15,783 bases of DNA from Saccharofermentans sp. (lineage in GTDB: Bacteria; Bacillota_A; Clostridia; Saccharofermentanales; Saccharofermentanaceae), in the NCBI GenBank assembly GCA_024695565.1, contig JAILHX010000089.1:1-15783 (forward strand), written 5' to 3'. Below the pieces are notes generated by a model. The model was not told the origin of the DNA, ran no database searches, and worked only from the letters and a program-made list of their open reading frames with translations. Made by a program: the position numbers and the translations under genes. Shown here in pieces: positions 1 through 7,853 of this stretch (its first letter is position 1; each line of letters starts with the position of its first letter).

Positions 1-1
1 T

Positions 2-415
2 CCGTATGACAAGCCCGACAATAACTCTGAAAAAGATGAACCGAGTGTAGTAAGCATCAAAGAAGAACCCATTACCAAAGAACTTGTCCAATTCTATTAT
101 TCGATGTTCAAGGGCCGAAGAGATGTTTATAGTCTTCGTTCCGGAAAGCCTAATGCCAAGACAGGAAAGCATGGCTATTACACCCAATGCGATAATTTTT
201 GGAAGGCTGGGCTCTGCGGTAAGAAAGACGGCAAGAACACCAAATGCCAATCATGTCCAAATCAGAAGTACAAACCGCTGACAGGGGATGTTATTTATGC
301 ACATTTGACTGGTGTGAAGGAAGATTGTTCGGATGTAGTAGGGTTATATCCTGTTTGGCCGGATTAAACGTGCAACTATCTTGTTTTCGATTTTGATAAT
401 CACGATGAGAGTTAA
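2..415 (+). pseudogene. Remnant of TOTE-type archaeo-eukaryotic primase domain (5' end outside window)
   Basis: This reading frame is already open at the window edge and contains the start of an archaeo-eukaryotic primase domain of the kind found in TOTE conflict proteins (primase, helicase and PLD nuclease in one chain). The recognisable parts are FKGRRDVYSLR (from 104), a GYYTQC segment, a cysteine cluster with the spacing KCQSCPNQKY, and PLTGDVIYAHLTG. An in-frame TAA at 365-367 interrupts the frame. Beyond it the same frame continues as TCNYLVFDFDNHDE, which carries the expected hydrophobic-DxD metal-binding motif of these primases, and then stops again at 413-415. A single change such as GAA to TAA would explain the first stop. 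The match is by motif memory, not by alignment. The fragment cannot make an active primase. Confidence 0.75.
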
Positions 416-416
416 T

Positions 417-608
417 ATGGCCGGCATAAAGGTATTGTTCGCTGATTACATTCCTTCACGATATGCTGTTATTGATAAAGAGATACTTTGGTATGGCAGC
501 ATGAATCTGGTGTCTAACATCAAAGAAGATGATGATGAGATGAGAATTGTCAGCAGAAGTGTGGCCAAAGCACTGCTTGATGAGTATACAACTGATATCT
601 CGAATTGA
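417..608 (+). pseudogene. Remnant of C-terminal PLD-like nuclease domain of the same TOTE-type protein
   Basis: In a different frame from the primase piece, this stretch encodes about 63 residues that resemble the last half of the PLD-like domain found at the C-terminus of primase-helicase conflict proteins. The key segment is HKD-like but degenerate: YAVIDKEILWYGSMN, followed by an acidic DDDEMRIVS and an ARTxLL-like helix (SVAKALLDE). The frame is open upstream to about 381 from a TTG, but the sequence before 417 belongs to the primase frame. The simplest reading is a large internal deletion that removed the helicase and joined the two ends out of frame. It ends at TGA 606-608. No ribosome binding site is apparent, and expression is unlikely. 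Confidence 0.65.
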
Positions 609-931
609 TTCAATAATCTTATAAAATAGTACTGTGCTCGACACATTCTGCACAAAATCACTACACTGGACCTATTATTCTTGGGGTCAAACGAGGGTTA
701 AAATATCAAAAGATCCTCTCAAAAGCCCATAAAAAAGGACTTTGATTTTGTGTCAGTAGACTGCCGTGGCACACCATTAAGACTTTAATCATTCATAATT
801 CTCCTAAGTAATTTACGGATAGTATTTTAGCATGATGTGGACAAATTGGTTATGTGACGGTGGGTTATAATAATCGGGGTTGAATTAATTATGCTAAGCA
901 ATAGAGCAGTTATAGGGGAATGTAATCTGTA
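609..931. other. Intergenic region, no gene recognised
   Basis: About 320 bases without a convincing gene on either strand; short open stretches here did not resemble any family I know. A TATAAT box sits at 866-871, but the nearest upstream -35-like hexamer (TTGGTT, 846-851) is only 14 bases away, so a promoter for the following hydrolase is possible but weakly supported. A tiny frame of 13 codons (891-932) ends in TAATG, overlapping the hydrolase start by one base, which could be a translational-coupling leader or chance. Confidence 0.4.
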
Positions 932-1621
932 ATGATCAAAGCGGTTGTTTTCGATATGTATGAGACTCTTATCACTTTGTTTAACAGCAGAGTATATAAG
1001 GGCAGGCAGATAGCGGCAGAGATGAATATCTCAGAAGAAGAGTTCAGAAAGATATGGGATCCGTCAGAAGATGCCAGAACTCTCGGGGTTATTACTTTTG
1101 AAGAAGTTGTCGCAGAGATCCTGCAGAAAAACGGAATCTTCGAAAAAGCATTATACGACAGCATTATCCGCAACAGATATGAGTGTTCAGCCGAGGTGTT
1201 CAGTCACAAACATCCGGACGTAGTTCCCATGCTTGAGGCATTGAAAGAAAACGGCATTAAGACAGGTCTTATCACCAACTGTTATCTTGAGGAAAAGGAC
1301 GCCATTATCAAGTCTGATTTGTATAGTTTGTTTGATGCGGTATGCATGTCCTGTGATGTCAAGATGAAAAAGCCTGACATTAAGATATTTGAATTATGTG
1401 CTGAAAAACTGGACGTCAAAACGGATGAGTGTCTTTATGTCGGAGACGGCGGAAGCCATGAGCTTGAAGCAGCGCATGGCGCCGGAATGAAACCTTTGCA
1501 GGCTACGTGGTATCTCAGAAGCGGCGTTGGCCAGCCTTGCGGGAGACTGGACGGATTTGCCCATGCCTCCGCTCCTATGGATGTGTTGAAAGTTGTACAA
1601 GGAGAAAACAACCATTCATGA
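932..1621 (+). CDS. HAD-superfamily hydrolase (subfamily IA-like)
   Basis: A 229-residue haloacid dehalogenase superfamily protein, probably a cytoplasmic phosphatase or related hydrolase of unknown substrate. All four HAD motifs are visible: motif I FDMYETL (nucleophile Asp8), motif II LITNC (Thr115), the motif III lysine in KKPDIKIFE (Lys147) and motif IV YVGDGGSHELEAAHGAGM (Asp172). Motif I has Tyr10 where phosphatases usually carry the second, acid-base aspartate. A tyrosine there is typical of the L-2-haloacid dehalogenase-like branch, so a non-phosphatase activity or a changed mechanism is possible. The cap lies between motifs I and II (about residues 15-95). The start has AGGGGAA at 914-920, 11 bases upstream. 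It is 141 bases ahead of the next gene and may be transcribed separately. Confidence 0.88.
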   Translation: MIKAVVFDMYETLITLFNSRVYKGRQIAAEMNISEEEFRKIWDPSEDARTLGVITFEEVVAEILQKNGIFEKALYDSIIRNRYECSAEVFSHKHPDVVPMLEALKENGIKTGLITNCYLEEKDAIIKSDLYSLFDAVCMSCDVKMKKPDIKIFELCAEKLDVKTDECLYVGDGGSHELEAAHGAGMKPLQATWYLRSGVGQPCGRLDGFAHASAPMDVLKVVQGENNHS

Positions 1622-1762
1622 AGAATCCAAGAAAAGCAGAACCAATAAATAGAATCTTTCCAAGCTCTTTCTTAAATGCGAACGAGTTGATTTCATGATA
1701 AAATTCTAAACAAAACATGACAAACACAGAATTTGCGGAAAACTGCATAGAAAGGATTACTC

Positions 1763-3784
1763 ATGGCTTATACGGCTCTCGCGAAAATGAGGAATAAGAA
1801 CTTTGACGCTTATGGCGTAGATGTCGGACCAAAGGAACCGGACTTGTTCTGCAAAGGGAAAAAGAACAGCCTGAAGCGTGCAGCTCTGCGTTTCATTCAT
1901 AACAGATGTGAGGGCTTAAAATTCGATCAGAATAAGGAAAGTGAAGAAGAGAAAACAGGAGTTTATCTCGGAACGAGCCTTAAGCCAAATCAAATACCCT
2001 ACAATATGCAGATGGACATCAACAGGCTTTGCCTTGAGAAATGTCTGGGGGATTTTATTGATTCCGGATCAGCTGAGGATGCTTACCTTGTGTATTATTG
2101 CTATCTGGAGATATTCTTCGGTCACTATGGCAAGTCCAAGAAGATGATCGAACTTCTTTCCGAATATGAGTCAAACGGAAGCTCTCTCCTGATGAAGCAC
2201 AGAGATCATTATTCTCATTCGGTCTATGTTTTCGCGCTGGGTCTTGCTGTATATGAGACAAATGAATATTACAGGGAATCTTTCAGGAAGTACTGCGCAG
2301 ATACTGACGGGAAAGAATATGAGCCGCATGAACTTGCTGATATTTTCCTTGAATACTGGGGATTGGCTTCGCTTTTCCATGATATTGGATATCCTTTCGA
2401 GTTACCTTTTGAACAGGTAATGTCTTATTTTGAGGTCAATAAGCAGAAGAGGGGCAGAGACAATCCCTATATCGCATACCATGCAATTGAGACACTGACA
2501 GATATGGGCAAGAGTGAGACAGGACATTTCAGGAAGATGTACCAAAGAAGCTTCAAGTCTGTAAATGAACTTCTTGCCAATGACATAACTTTGAAGATGG
2601 GAAAAGAATATGGTTTTACTGAAGACTATATTCTAAAGACCATCAAGTCCAAGCCTTCGGATCCGGATAAGTTCGGATACTTTATGGATCATGCTGTGTT
2701 TAGTGCCATAAGGTTATACAGGGAATTGGTTGATTCGCTCGGAGTTGACCGTATTACAAAAATGCATGTTGATGCACTGAGCGCGATAATCCTTCATAAC
2801 AGCATGTATAAATTCTCGATTGCGTTTTATAAAGATCCTGTAAAAAAGAAATCTCCGTTGAATGTTGATATTCATCCGCTCGCCTGGCTGCTCATGCTTT
2901 GCGATGAACTGCAGTGCTGGGACAGAACGGCATACGGACGCAACTCAAGAGTTGAGCTTCATCCTATGGGTGCGGAGTTTGATTTTTCGAATAATGCCAT
3001 ATCAGCTGTGTATTTTTACGACAAGGCTGAGAAAGATAAGATCAATTCGTTCGAGGAAGAATACAAGCAGTGGGAAGCGTCCGGCGAATCGGGCCCTGCT
3101 CCGAGACTTAAGGCTTACAGTGATATGGCTGAGAAGGAACTGCGTTTTGTTGTTGACATTGAGCACATTATTAATTCGGATATTATTCCCCTTACAGTCA
3201 CGCCAAATATGAGGAGTGTTGACAGAAAGAGTAAGCACATATTCCTGTCCAGCAGCAACTTTATGCATTTGTATGATTTCGCAGTTGCACTTCATGGCCG
3301 GAATAAAGGCGATGATATCTCAATTGCTGAACTCGAGAAACAATTTGAAACGTTATCTCTGGAGTATCAGCTGTCCACGATCAACCGCGCTAAGAATTTC
3401 AGCCGTTATCTTGATGCTATTGATTGCTTCTATACAGACAGACCTGTTGATTTTACGATGGTTACCAGGTTCACCAAAAAGCAGGCTGCGGTATTTGCAC
3501 CTCTCGAACATGAACGATGGATACGTGAACATCAGGCGATGGGATGGACTTACGGAACTTTATATGAGGATCTTAAACTACCTGACAAGAAGAATGAATT
3601 AAGAGAGCAGATGAGATGTCATAAGCTGGCTATGGATGGAGAGCTAAGCGATTCAGCTATATATAAGCATTATCTTAACCTCTCTGAAGCGGATAAAGGC
3701 AAAGACTGGAAGCCGTTCAACACAATGCTACGGCTTCTGAAAAAGTATGACGGACTGCGTATTTATGTTTATAAGTACCATTAA
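1763..3784 (+). CDS. HD-domain phosphohydrolase with C-terminal RyR domain
   Basis: A 673-residue protein with two recognisable parts. Residues about 140-390 form an HD-type metal-dependent phosphohydrolase: HYSH at 149-152, LFHDIGYPFE with the His206-Asp207 pair, His310 in FMDHAVF, His345 in ILHNSMY and Asp381 in MLCDELQCWDR, so a full metal-ligand set appears intact. Residues about 573-660 resemble a prokaryotic ryanodine receptor (RyR) domain: LEHERWIREHQAMGWTYG (581-598) followed by an LSEADKGKDW segment (640-649). Residues 400-570 are not assigned. No signal peptide or membrane segment was seen. HD proteins usually hydrolyse nucleotides or cyclic nucleotides; RyR domains have been proposed to sense nucleotide-derived ligands. 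The ATG is preceded by AAAGGA at 1751-1756. It heads a four-gene plus-strand group containing a TIR protein, which suggests a role in nucleotide signalling; that link is inference. Confidence 0.82.
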   Translation: MAYTALAKMRNKNFDAYGVDVGPKEPDLFCKGKKNSLKRAALRFIHNRCEGLKFDQNKESEEEKTGVYLGTSLKPNQIPYNMQMDINRLCLEKCLGDFIDSGSAEDAYLVYYCYLEIFFGHYGKSKKMIELLSEYESNGSSLLMKHRDHYSHSVYVFALGLAVYETNEYYRESFRKYCADTDGKEYEPHELADIFLEYWGLASLFHDIGYPFELPFEQVMSYFEVNKQKRGRDNPYIAYHAIETLTDMGKSETGHFRKMYQRSFKSVNELLANDITLKMGKEYGFTEDYILKTIKSKPSDPDKFGYFMDHAVFSAIRLYRELVDSLGVDRITKMHVDALSAIILHNSMYKFSIAFYKDPVKKKSPLNVDIHPLAWLLMLCDELQCWDRTAYGRNSRVELHPMGAEFDFSNNAISAVYFYDKAEKDKINSFEEEYKQWEASGESGPAPRLKAYSDMAEKELRFVVDIEHIINSDIIPLTVTPNMRSVDRKSKHIFLSSSNFMHLYDFAVALHGRNKGDDISIAELEKQFETLSLEYQLSTINRAKNFSRYLDAIDCFYTDRPVDFTMVTRFTKKQAAVFAPLEHERWIREHQAMGWTYGTLYEDLKLPDKKNELREQMRCHKLAMDGELSDSAIYKHYLNLSEADKGKDWKPFNTMLRLLKKYDGLRIYVYKYH

Positions 3785-3833
3785 CAGATGAGGAGAACAA
3801 ATCGTTCCAGAAATAATGAAGGAGAAAAGGAAT

Positions 3834-4904
3834 ATGGGATTGTTCAAACCATACTGGCAGAAAGAGTATAAAGATGCCTCAGTTATTGCTCCTAAGCTCG
3901 ATAAAGAGAGTCAGGAAATGCTTAAAACTATTGCGAAGGAAGCACCTGACAAATTTGTACGATCTCAGGCATTATTAAGGATTACAGATGAGCAATTCCT
4001 AAAAGAAATTCTGAACAATGTTGAAGACATGCCAGACATTTGGGATATCATTCATAAGATTGAGGATTCAGATTACTTAACAGAAAATGCTTTGTTTAAC
4101 AGTTCAGCGTCGATGCGATATTTCGCTTACGAAGAGCTTGTTAAAAGGAACTATGAAATCCGTGATAATGGTTCTTGGGAAGAATATGAGCAGAAAACAG
4201 AAGAACTTGATAACCAGTTAATCAGCCTGCTTCGGAAGGCGGAAGGCAAATTCTCATTCCCGCGCGATAGCATAAAAGCAGTAAAAGAACCTGAAGATCT
4301 AAAGAAAATAATCCTGTATGATAGCGAGAACTCAAACCGTGAGGAAGCATTGGAACATGCAATAGATTTAGACCTAAATGATGATCCTGTTCTTGCTCCT
4401 GTTGTGGCAAAACTGGTGGTGGAGGAAAAGGAACCCAAAATACGTTGGTATGCAGCTTGTTTCTCACATGATCAGAAAGCTCTTGCTCATGCGGCGTTGA
4501 ATGATGAGATTTGGGAAATCAGACGAGCAGCTGTTAATAAACTGACAGATATTGATATTCTTACAAAGGTAGCATTGAACGATCCTGATGAAGATGTCAG
4601 AAAACTTGCCGCTGAACGAACCGGAAAAGAATCGCTTGTCAGGAAAGTTGAACGGTTACACGAGCACCGGTTTGAGTATTTTAATCTCTATGAGAAGAAC
4701 GGGAACGGGCAGATGGAGAAACTTTCCCGCTTTAGAAAATGCAAAGACTGTGGACAGACATTCTGCTGTGATGATCTTTATAAGTCGGAGCCGTTTTGTA
4801 ATTATCCGTGGAGTTTCAGACATATTGAGACTTCGCGAGATGGTGAAAGAATTTGCTTAAGCTGTGCCGAGACAGGAGATTCATTTTATGGTTATATCCT
4901 GTAA
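3834..4904 (+). CDS. HEAT-like repeat protein with C-terminal zinc ribbon
   Basis: A 356-residue protein of unknown specific function. The chain is mostly alpha-helical repeats of the HEAT / leucine-rich-variant kind, clearest around residues 205-265, with units such as DEIWEIRRAAVNKLTD and DPDEDVRKLAAERTG. The C-terminus carries four cysteines spaced as a zinc ribbon (Cys303-x2-Cys306 and Cys341-x2-Cys344), with extra cysteines at 311, 312 and 322. HEAT repeats usually bind proteins or nucleic acid, so this may be the scaffold or recognition part of the operon. An upstream in-frame ATG at 3816 exists, but the purine-rich AAGGAGAAAAGGA just before 3834 points to 3834 as the true start. It begins 49 bases after the HD-RyR gene and ends 14 bases before the TIR gene, so co-transcription is likely. 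Confidence 0.78.
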   Translation: MGLFKPYWQKEYKDASVIAPKLDKESQEMLKTIAKEAPDKFVRSQALLRITDEQFLKEILNNVEDMPDIWDIIHKIEDSDYLTENALFNSSASMRYFAYEELVKRNYEIRDNGSWEEYEQKTEELDNQLISLLRKAEGKFSFPRDSIKAVKEPEDLKKIILYDSENSNREEALEHAIDLDLNDDPVLAPVVAKLVVEEKEPKIRWYAACFSHDQKALAHAALNDEIWEIRRAAVNKLTDIDILTKVALNDPDEDVRKLAAERTGKESLVRKVERLHEHRFEYFNLYEKNGNGQMEKLSRFRKCKDCGQTFCCDDLYKSEPFCNYPWSFRHIETSRDGERICLSCAETGDSFYGYIL

Positions 4905-4918
4905 CGGAGGACAGGATT

Positions 4919-6883
4919 ATGGCGTTATTACATTATAGAACTAAAGCAAATACATCACCGAGAGGCAAGAATAATGTTCTGTTCCATGCTATGCCAGAAG
5001 ACAGAGAACTTGTTGAGAATATTATTTCAATTCTTCTGAATGACAATGACGGCATACGTTATGCATGTTGGCAGGCTGATGATCCGGAGAAGGTGTTTAC
5101 TGAATATGAACAGCCGGAATACTCACATATGCAGATGTATGTTCCGGTGGTGACACAGGCTTTTCTGGATATGGCAGATAAGTATCCGGATTTTAAACTT
5201 GAGGATATGACCGCTCAGGGTATGTTTATCCTTCCTCTAATTGAATCATCTAAATACACTCCGGGTTTTTCTGCCAGATTTGGCAGCATACATGCGGTCA
5301 AGACAAACATAGATGGTTTTCCGGCAGAATTAAAGAAGCAGTTCGATCGCTTTTTTGTGGGTGGAGAACTGAAGGAAAAGATCATAAAAGATGCTTTCAC
5401 GAGGAAACTGTTTCTCAGTTACCGTAAAAAAGACAAAGAAAAAGCAATGCAGATTCTTAAGGCTGTTCATGATACAAAGTGGGGAAGAGCAGCCGAGACA
5501 TGGTACGATGATTTTATTATTCCCGGAAGAGATTTCCACGATGAGATTAATGATGCAATGCAGCAAAGCGAAATGGTGGTTTTGTCTGTAACACCTAATC
5601 TTTTGGAAATACGTCCGAACGGCGATCCCAATTATGTTATGGCTCACGAATATCCGGATGCCTGTAAAATCGGGAAGCCAGTTGTTCCTGTTGAAGTCGA
5701 AAATGTTGAAAGAAATCAGATTGAAAGCAACTTTCCAGGAATGCCGCCCTTTGTTCAGGTGGATAACAGTTATGCCGTCGAAGATGCTCTGAAAAGAGCC
5801 GCTGGATTCGTAGAAACGGATAACGGAGATTTATCATCTGATGTTTGGAGAGATCCGTACCTGATTTATCTATTGGGAATGGCTTTTTATATGGGATTCC
5901 GTGTTGAGAAGGATGTTCCCAGAGCGCTGAAGTATCTGATCGAAGCTGCGGATTACGGCGTGGAGGAAGCAGCGGAGCAGTTGTTCTTTACATATGAACA
6001 GGGTTATGAAGTCGTAAGAGATGTCCAGAAAGCAATTACTTGGCAGATCAGGGCATTTGAGATACTGAAAGACTCTTCCGCTGACCAGGAAAGCATAAGC
6101 AGGATGAAAAGAATTCTGTTTGACGACGGGCTTACCGGAGCTCTGTCAATTAATGGTCGGATCGCTGAATCTAACGGATACTGTCAGGATTTTATTGATG
6201 CAGTGGATTCTTTTGATCCGGATGATGAATCTGAGATGCTCCTTTGGAAAGCGGAAGCAACACTGAACCAGGGAGATATATTTTTTGGCAATCCACTTAA
6301 GAACGGTTCTGAAAAGGATAATCTGGATTACATGCTTCAGAAGACGAAAGAAGCTGAAGAACTATTAAATGATTATTATGGTGAAGAGACCAGTTATTAT
6401 TACCGGATCAAATCGGTCATCAACAGTTCTTATTCTGATTATGAAAGAATGAACGGTGATATAAACAGGGCAACACTGTTTATGTTTTCTGCAGTAAAGA
6501 ATATGAAAGATGCATTAAAGACTGACCAGTCGTATGAGAACCGCTATAAGATGGCGCAGATGCAGACAAATCTTGCAGGCTGCAGATATCTTCTGAGCAG
6601 CAAGAGAGATCTGACATCTGTAATGAGAGATAATTATCTGGCAGATTCAGTTATTGCAAGCAATGAGGCGATCAGGCTGTATAAGCAGCTTTATGATGAG
6701 CGCAAAGTTCCATCTGTGGCTGATAACCTTGCGATGTGTTATCTCAACAAGAGTATTGCTCTGCAGAATAAAGATGAGGCACACACGGAGTTGTTAAAAG
6801 GACTCGAAGTGATAGATATGCTGCAAAGCGACTATCCCGGTGAAGGACAAGCAACAAAGCAAAAACTGCTGAATCTTCTGTAG
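4919..6883 (+). CDS. TIR-domain protein with Sel1-like/TPR repeats
   Basis: A 654-residue protein. A TIR domain spans about residues 162-262: KLFLSYRKKD (strand A), WYDDFIIPGRDFHDEI (195-210), MVVLSVTPN (219-227), and PNYVMAHEY with Glu244 at the position of the catalytic glutamate of NAD-cleaving TIRs. Residues 17-135 look like a second, divergent TIR-like fold (VLFHAMPEDRELV, MYVPVVTQAF, GMFILPLIES). After the TIR come two Sel1-type repeats (about 312-347 and 348-383: LGMAFYMGFRVEKDVPRALK and a copy with YEQGYEVVRDVQKAITW). The remaining part is a helical TPR-like region. TIRs of this kind usually consume NAD or make cyclic ADP-ribose derivatives during immunity; Sel1/TPR regions bind partners. 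Start: ATG at 4919 with GGAGG at 4906-4910; a TTG at 4853 inside the previous gene is rejected. It may be the effector or signal-maker of the operon. Confidence 0.85.
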   Translation: MALLHYRTKANTSPRGKNNVLFHAMPEDRELVENIISILLNDNDGIRYACWQADDPEKVFTEYEQPEYSHMQMYVPVVTQAFLDMADKYPDFKLEDMTAQGMFILPLIESSKYTPGFSARFGSIHAVKTNIDGFPAELKKQFDRFFVGGELKEKIIKDAFTRKLFLSYRKKDKEKAMQILKAVHDTKWGRAAETWYDDFIIPGRDFHDEINDAMQQSEMVVLSVTPNLLEIRPNGDPNYVMAHEYPDACKIGKPVVPVEVENVERNQIESNFPGMPPFVQVDNSYAVEDALKRAAGFVETDNGDLSSDVWRDPYLIYLLGMAFYMGFRVEKDVPRALKYLIEAADYGVEEAAEQLFFTYEQGYEVVRDVQKAITWQIRAFEILKDSSADQESISRMKRILFDDGLTGALSINGRIAESNGYCQDFIDAVDSFDPDDESEMLLWKAEATLNQGDIFFGNPLKNGSEKDNLDYMLQKTKEAEELLNDYYGEETSYYYRIKSVINSSYSDYERMNGDINRATLFMFSAVKNMKDALKTDQSYENRYKMAQMQTNLAGCRYLLSSKRDLTSVMRDNYLADSVIASNEAIRLYKQLYDERKVPSVADNLAMCYLNKSIALQNKDEAHTELLKGLEVIDMLQSDYPGEGQATKQKLLNLL

Positions 6884-6952
6884 TTCATAATAGAAGAGGA
6901 CTCTGTTTAGATTACACAAATTAGCATTCTCAAATAAAGAGAGAAATACCAT

Positions 6953-7825
6953 ATGTCAGATGAGAATGAATATTCTTATACTATTTGCGCAGATTTTTAT
7001 GAAGATGACCTGACCGTTCACAATTATGAACAGCTAAAACATGTCATTATAGATTGTAAGAAAACCAAGGGTGCATTCTATCTTGTTATCCATCCATGTG
7101 GTTGGAATAACATCTGCATGATGAGATATTTCTTCAATAAGAACACGGATAAATTTGAAGTTAATCTTTATGTTTATGGAGAGATAAACAACACCATCTA
7201 CTATGATGATTCAGATAAAATGACTGTAAAGACTATCTCGAAAAAACTCCTGAACAGAGAAAAGATCGATTTGTCATCAATGAAGATAAGAACAGACGAG
7301 TATCAGATAGCTGCTTTCGGCGAGGCTGAAGATCATCTAAAGAATGATCATGTAATGAATCAATCTGACACTCTTATACTTATGGATAAGGATTTCCATA
7401 TTTCTGACGAAGTGCACAGTCGCTATATAGCTTTCCGCGATTTCGCTAAGCAACTGCTCGCAGAAACAGATGTTGTCTTATATGATTCTGATGGAGATAA
7501 GATCATATTTGAGAGAGGTTGTGCCGATGCGTTTCTGAATAGCATTTTCGGCAACTCTCATAAATATCCTACTAGTGTCCAATATGTGATGACTGTTAAT
7601 TCCGACCGTCAATGGCAGGCCCTACATGATCCATACTATAATAACGAAGCAGGTTACTATGCTCATATTGATGAGCTCTATGAACATATTTCTGACAGTC
7701 TGAAAGAACAGTTGGCAAATCTTTTTCACAATGGAAAAAAGATGCGGGCAATTAAAGTGTGTAAAGACGCTCTAAATATAGGCATAATTGAAGCCAAGAG
7801 CATTCTTGAGAGACACTTTAATTAA
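6953..7825 (+). CDS. Unrecognised protein with ribosomal L7/L12-like C-terminal tail
   Basis: A 290-residue acidic, soluble protein; I do not recognise the first 250 residues. The tail (about 257-290), LFHNGKKMRAIKVCKDALN and then IGIIEAKSILERHF, follows the pattern of the C-terminal domain of ribosomal protein bL12 (GxKIxxIKxxRxxTGLGLKEAKxxVE). In bL12 this is the surface that recruits translation GTPases; short versions of the motif also occur as stand-alone modules in other bacterial proteins. No transmembrane segment or signal peptide was seen. It lies 69 bases after the TIR gene on the same strand and is probably the last gene of the operon, ending 28 bases from a convergent gene. The ribosome binding site is weak (AAAGAGAGAAA, around 6936-6946). 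Role unknown; it could be a regulator, immunity factor or target-binding part for the TIR system. Confidence 0.65.
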   Translation: MSDENEYSYTICADFYEDDLTVHNYEQLKHVIIDCKKTKGAFYLVIHPCGWNNICMMRYFFNKNTDKFEVNLYVYGEINNTIYYDDSDKMTVKTISKKLLNREKIDLSSMKIRTDEYQIAAFGEAEDHLKNDHVMNQSDTLILMDKDFHISDEVHSRYIAFRDFAKQLLAETDVVLYDSDGDKIIFERGCADAFLNSIFGNSHKYPTSVQYVMTVNSDRQWQALHDPYYNNEAGYYAHIDELYEHISDSLKEQLANLFHNGKKMRAIKVCKDALNIGIIEAKSILERHFN

Positions 7826-7853
7826 CGGACATATAGTTTCGGATCAAGCAAGA

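Noticed and set aside
381..608. A genuine 75-residue gene starting at TTG 381
   Set aside because: The first 12 codons overlap the primase frame and there is no ribosome binding site; the rest matches only the tail of a PLD domain.
1622..1762. Promoter for the HD-RyR operon between the hydrolase and the HD-RyR gene
   Set aside because: An AT-rich TAAAAT occurs at 1699-1704, but no -35 box is found at suitable spacing, so I do not call it.
4853..4918. Longer TIR protein starting at TTG 4853
   Set aside because: It would overlap the HEAT gene by 52 bases and has no ribosome binding site, while ATG 4919 has GGAGG at proper distance.
1763..7825. Thoeris or another named TIR system
   Set aside because: No ThsA-like SIR2/SLOG effector or other hallmark partner is present; the domain set does not match systems I know.
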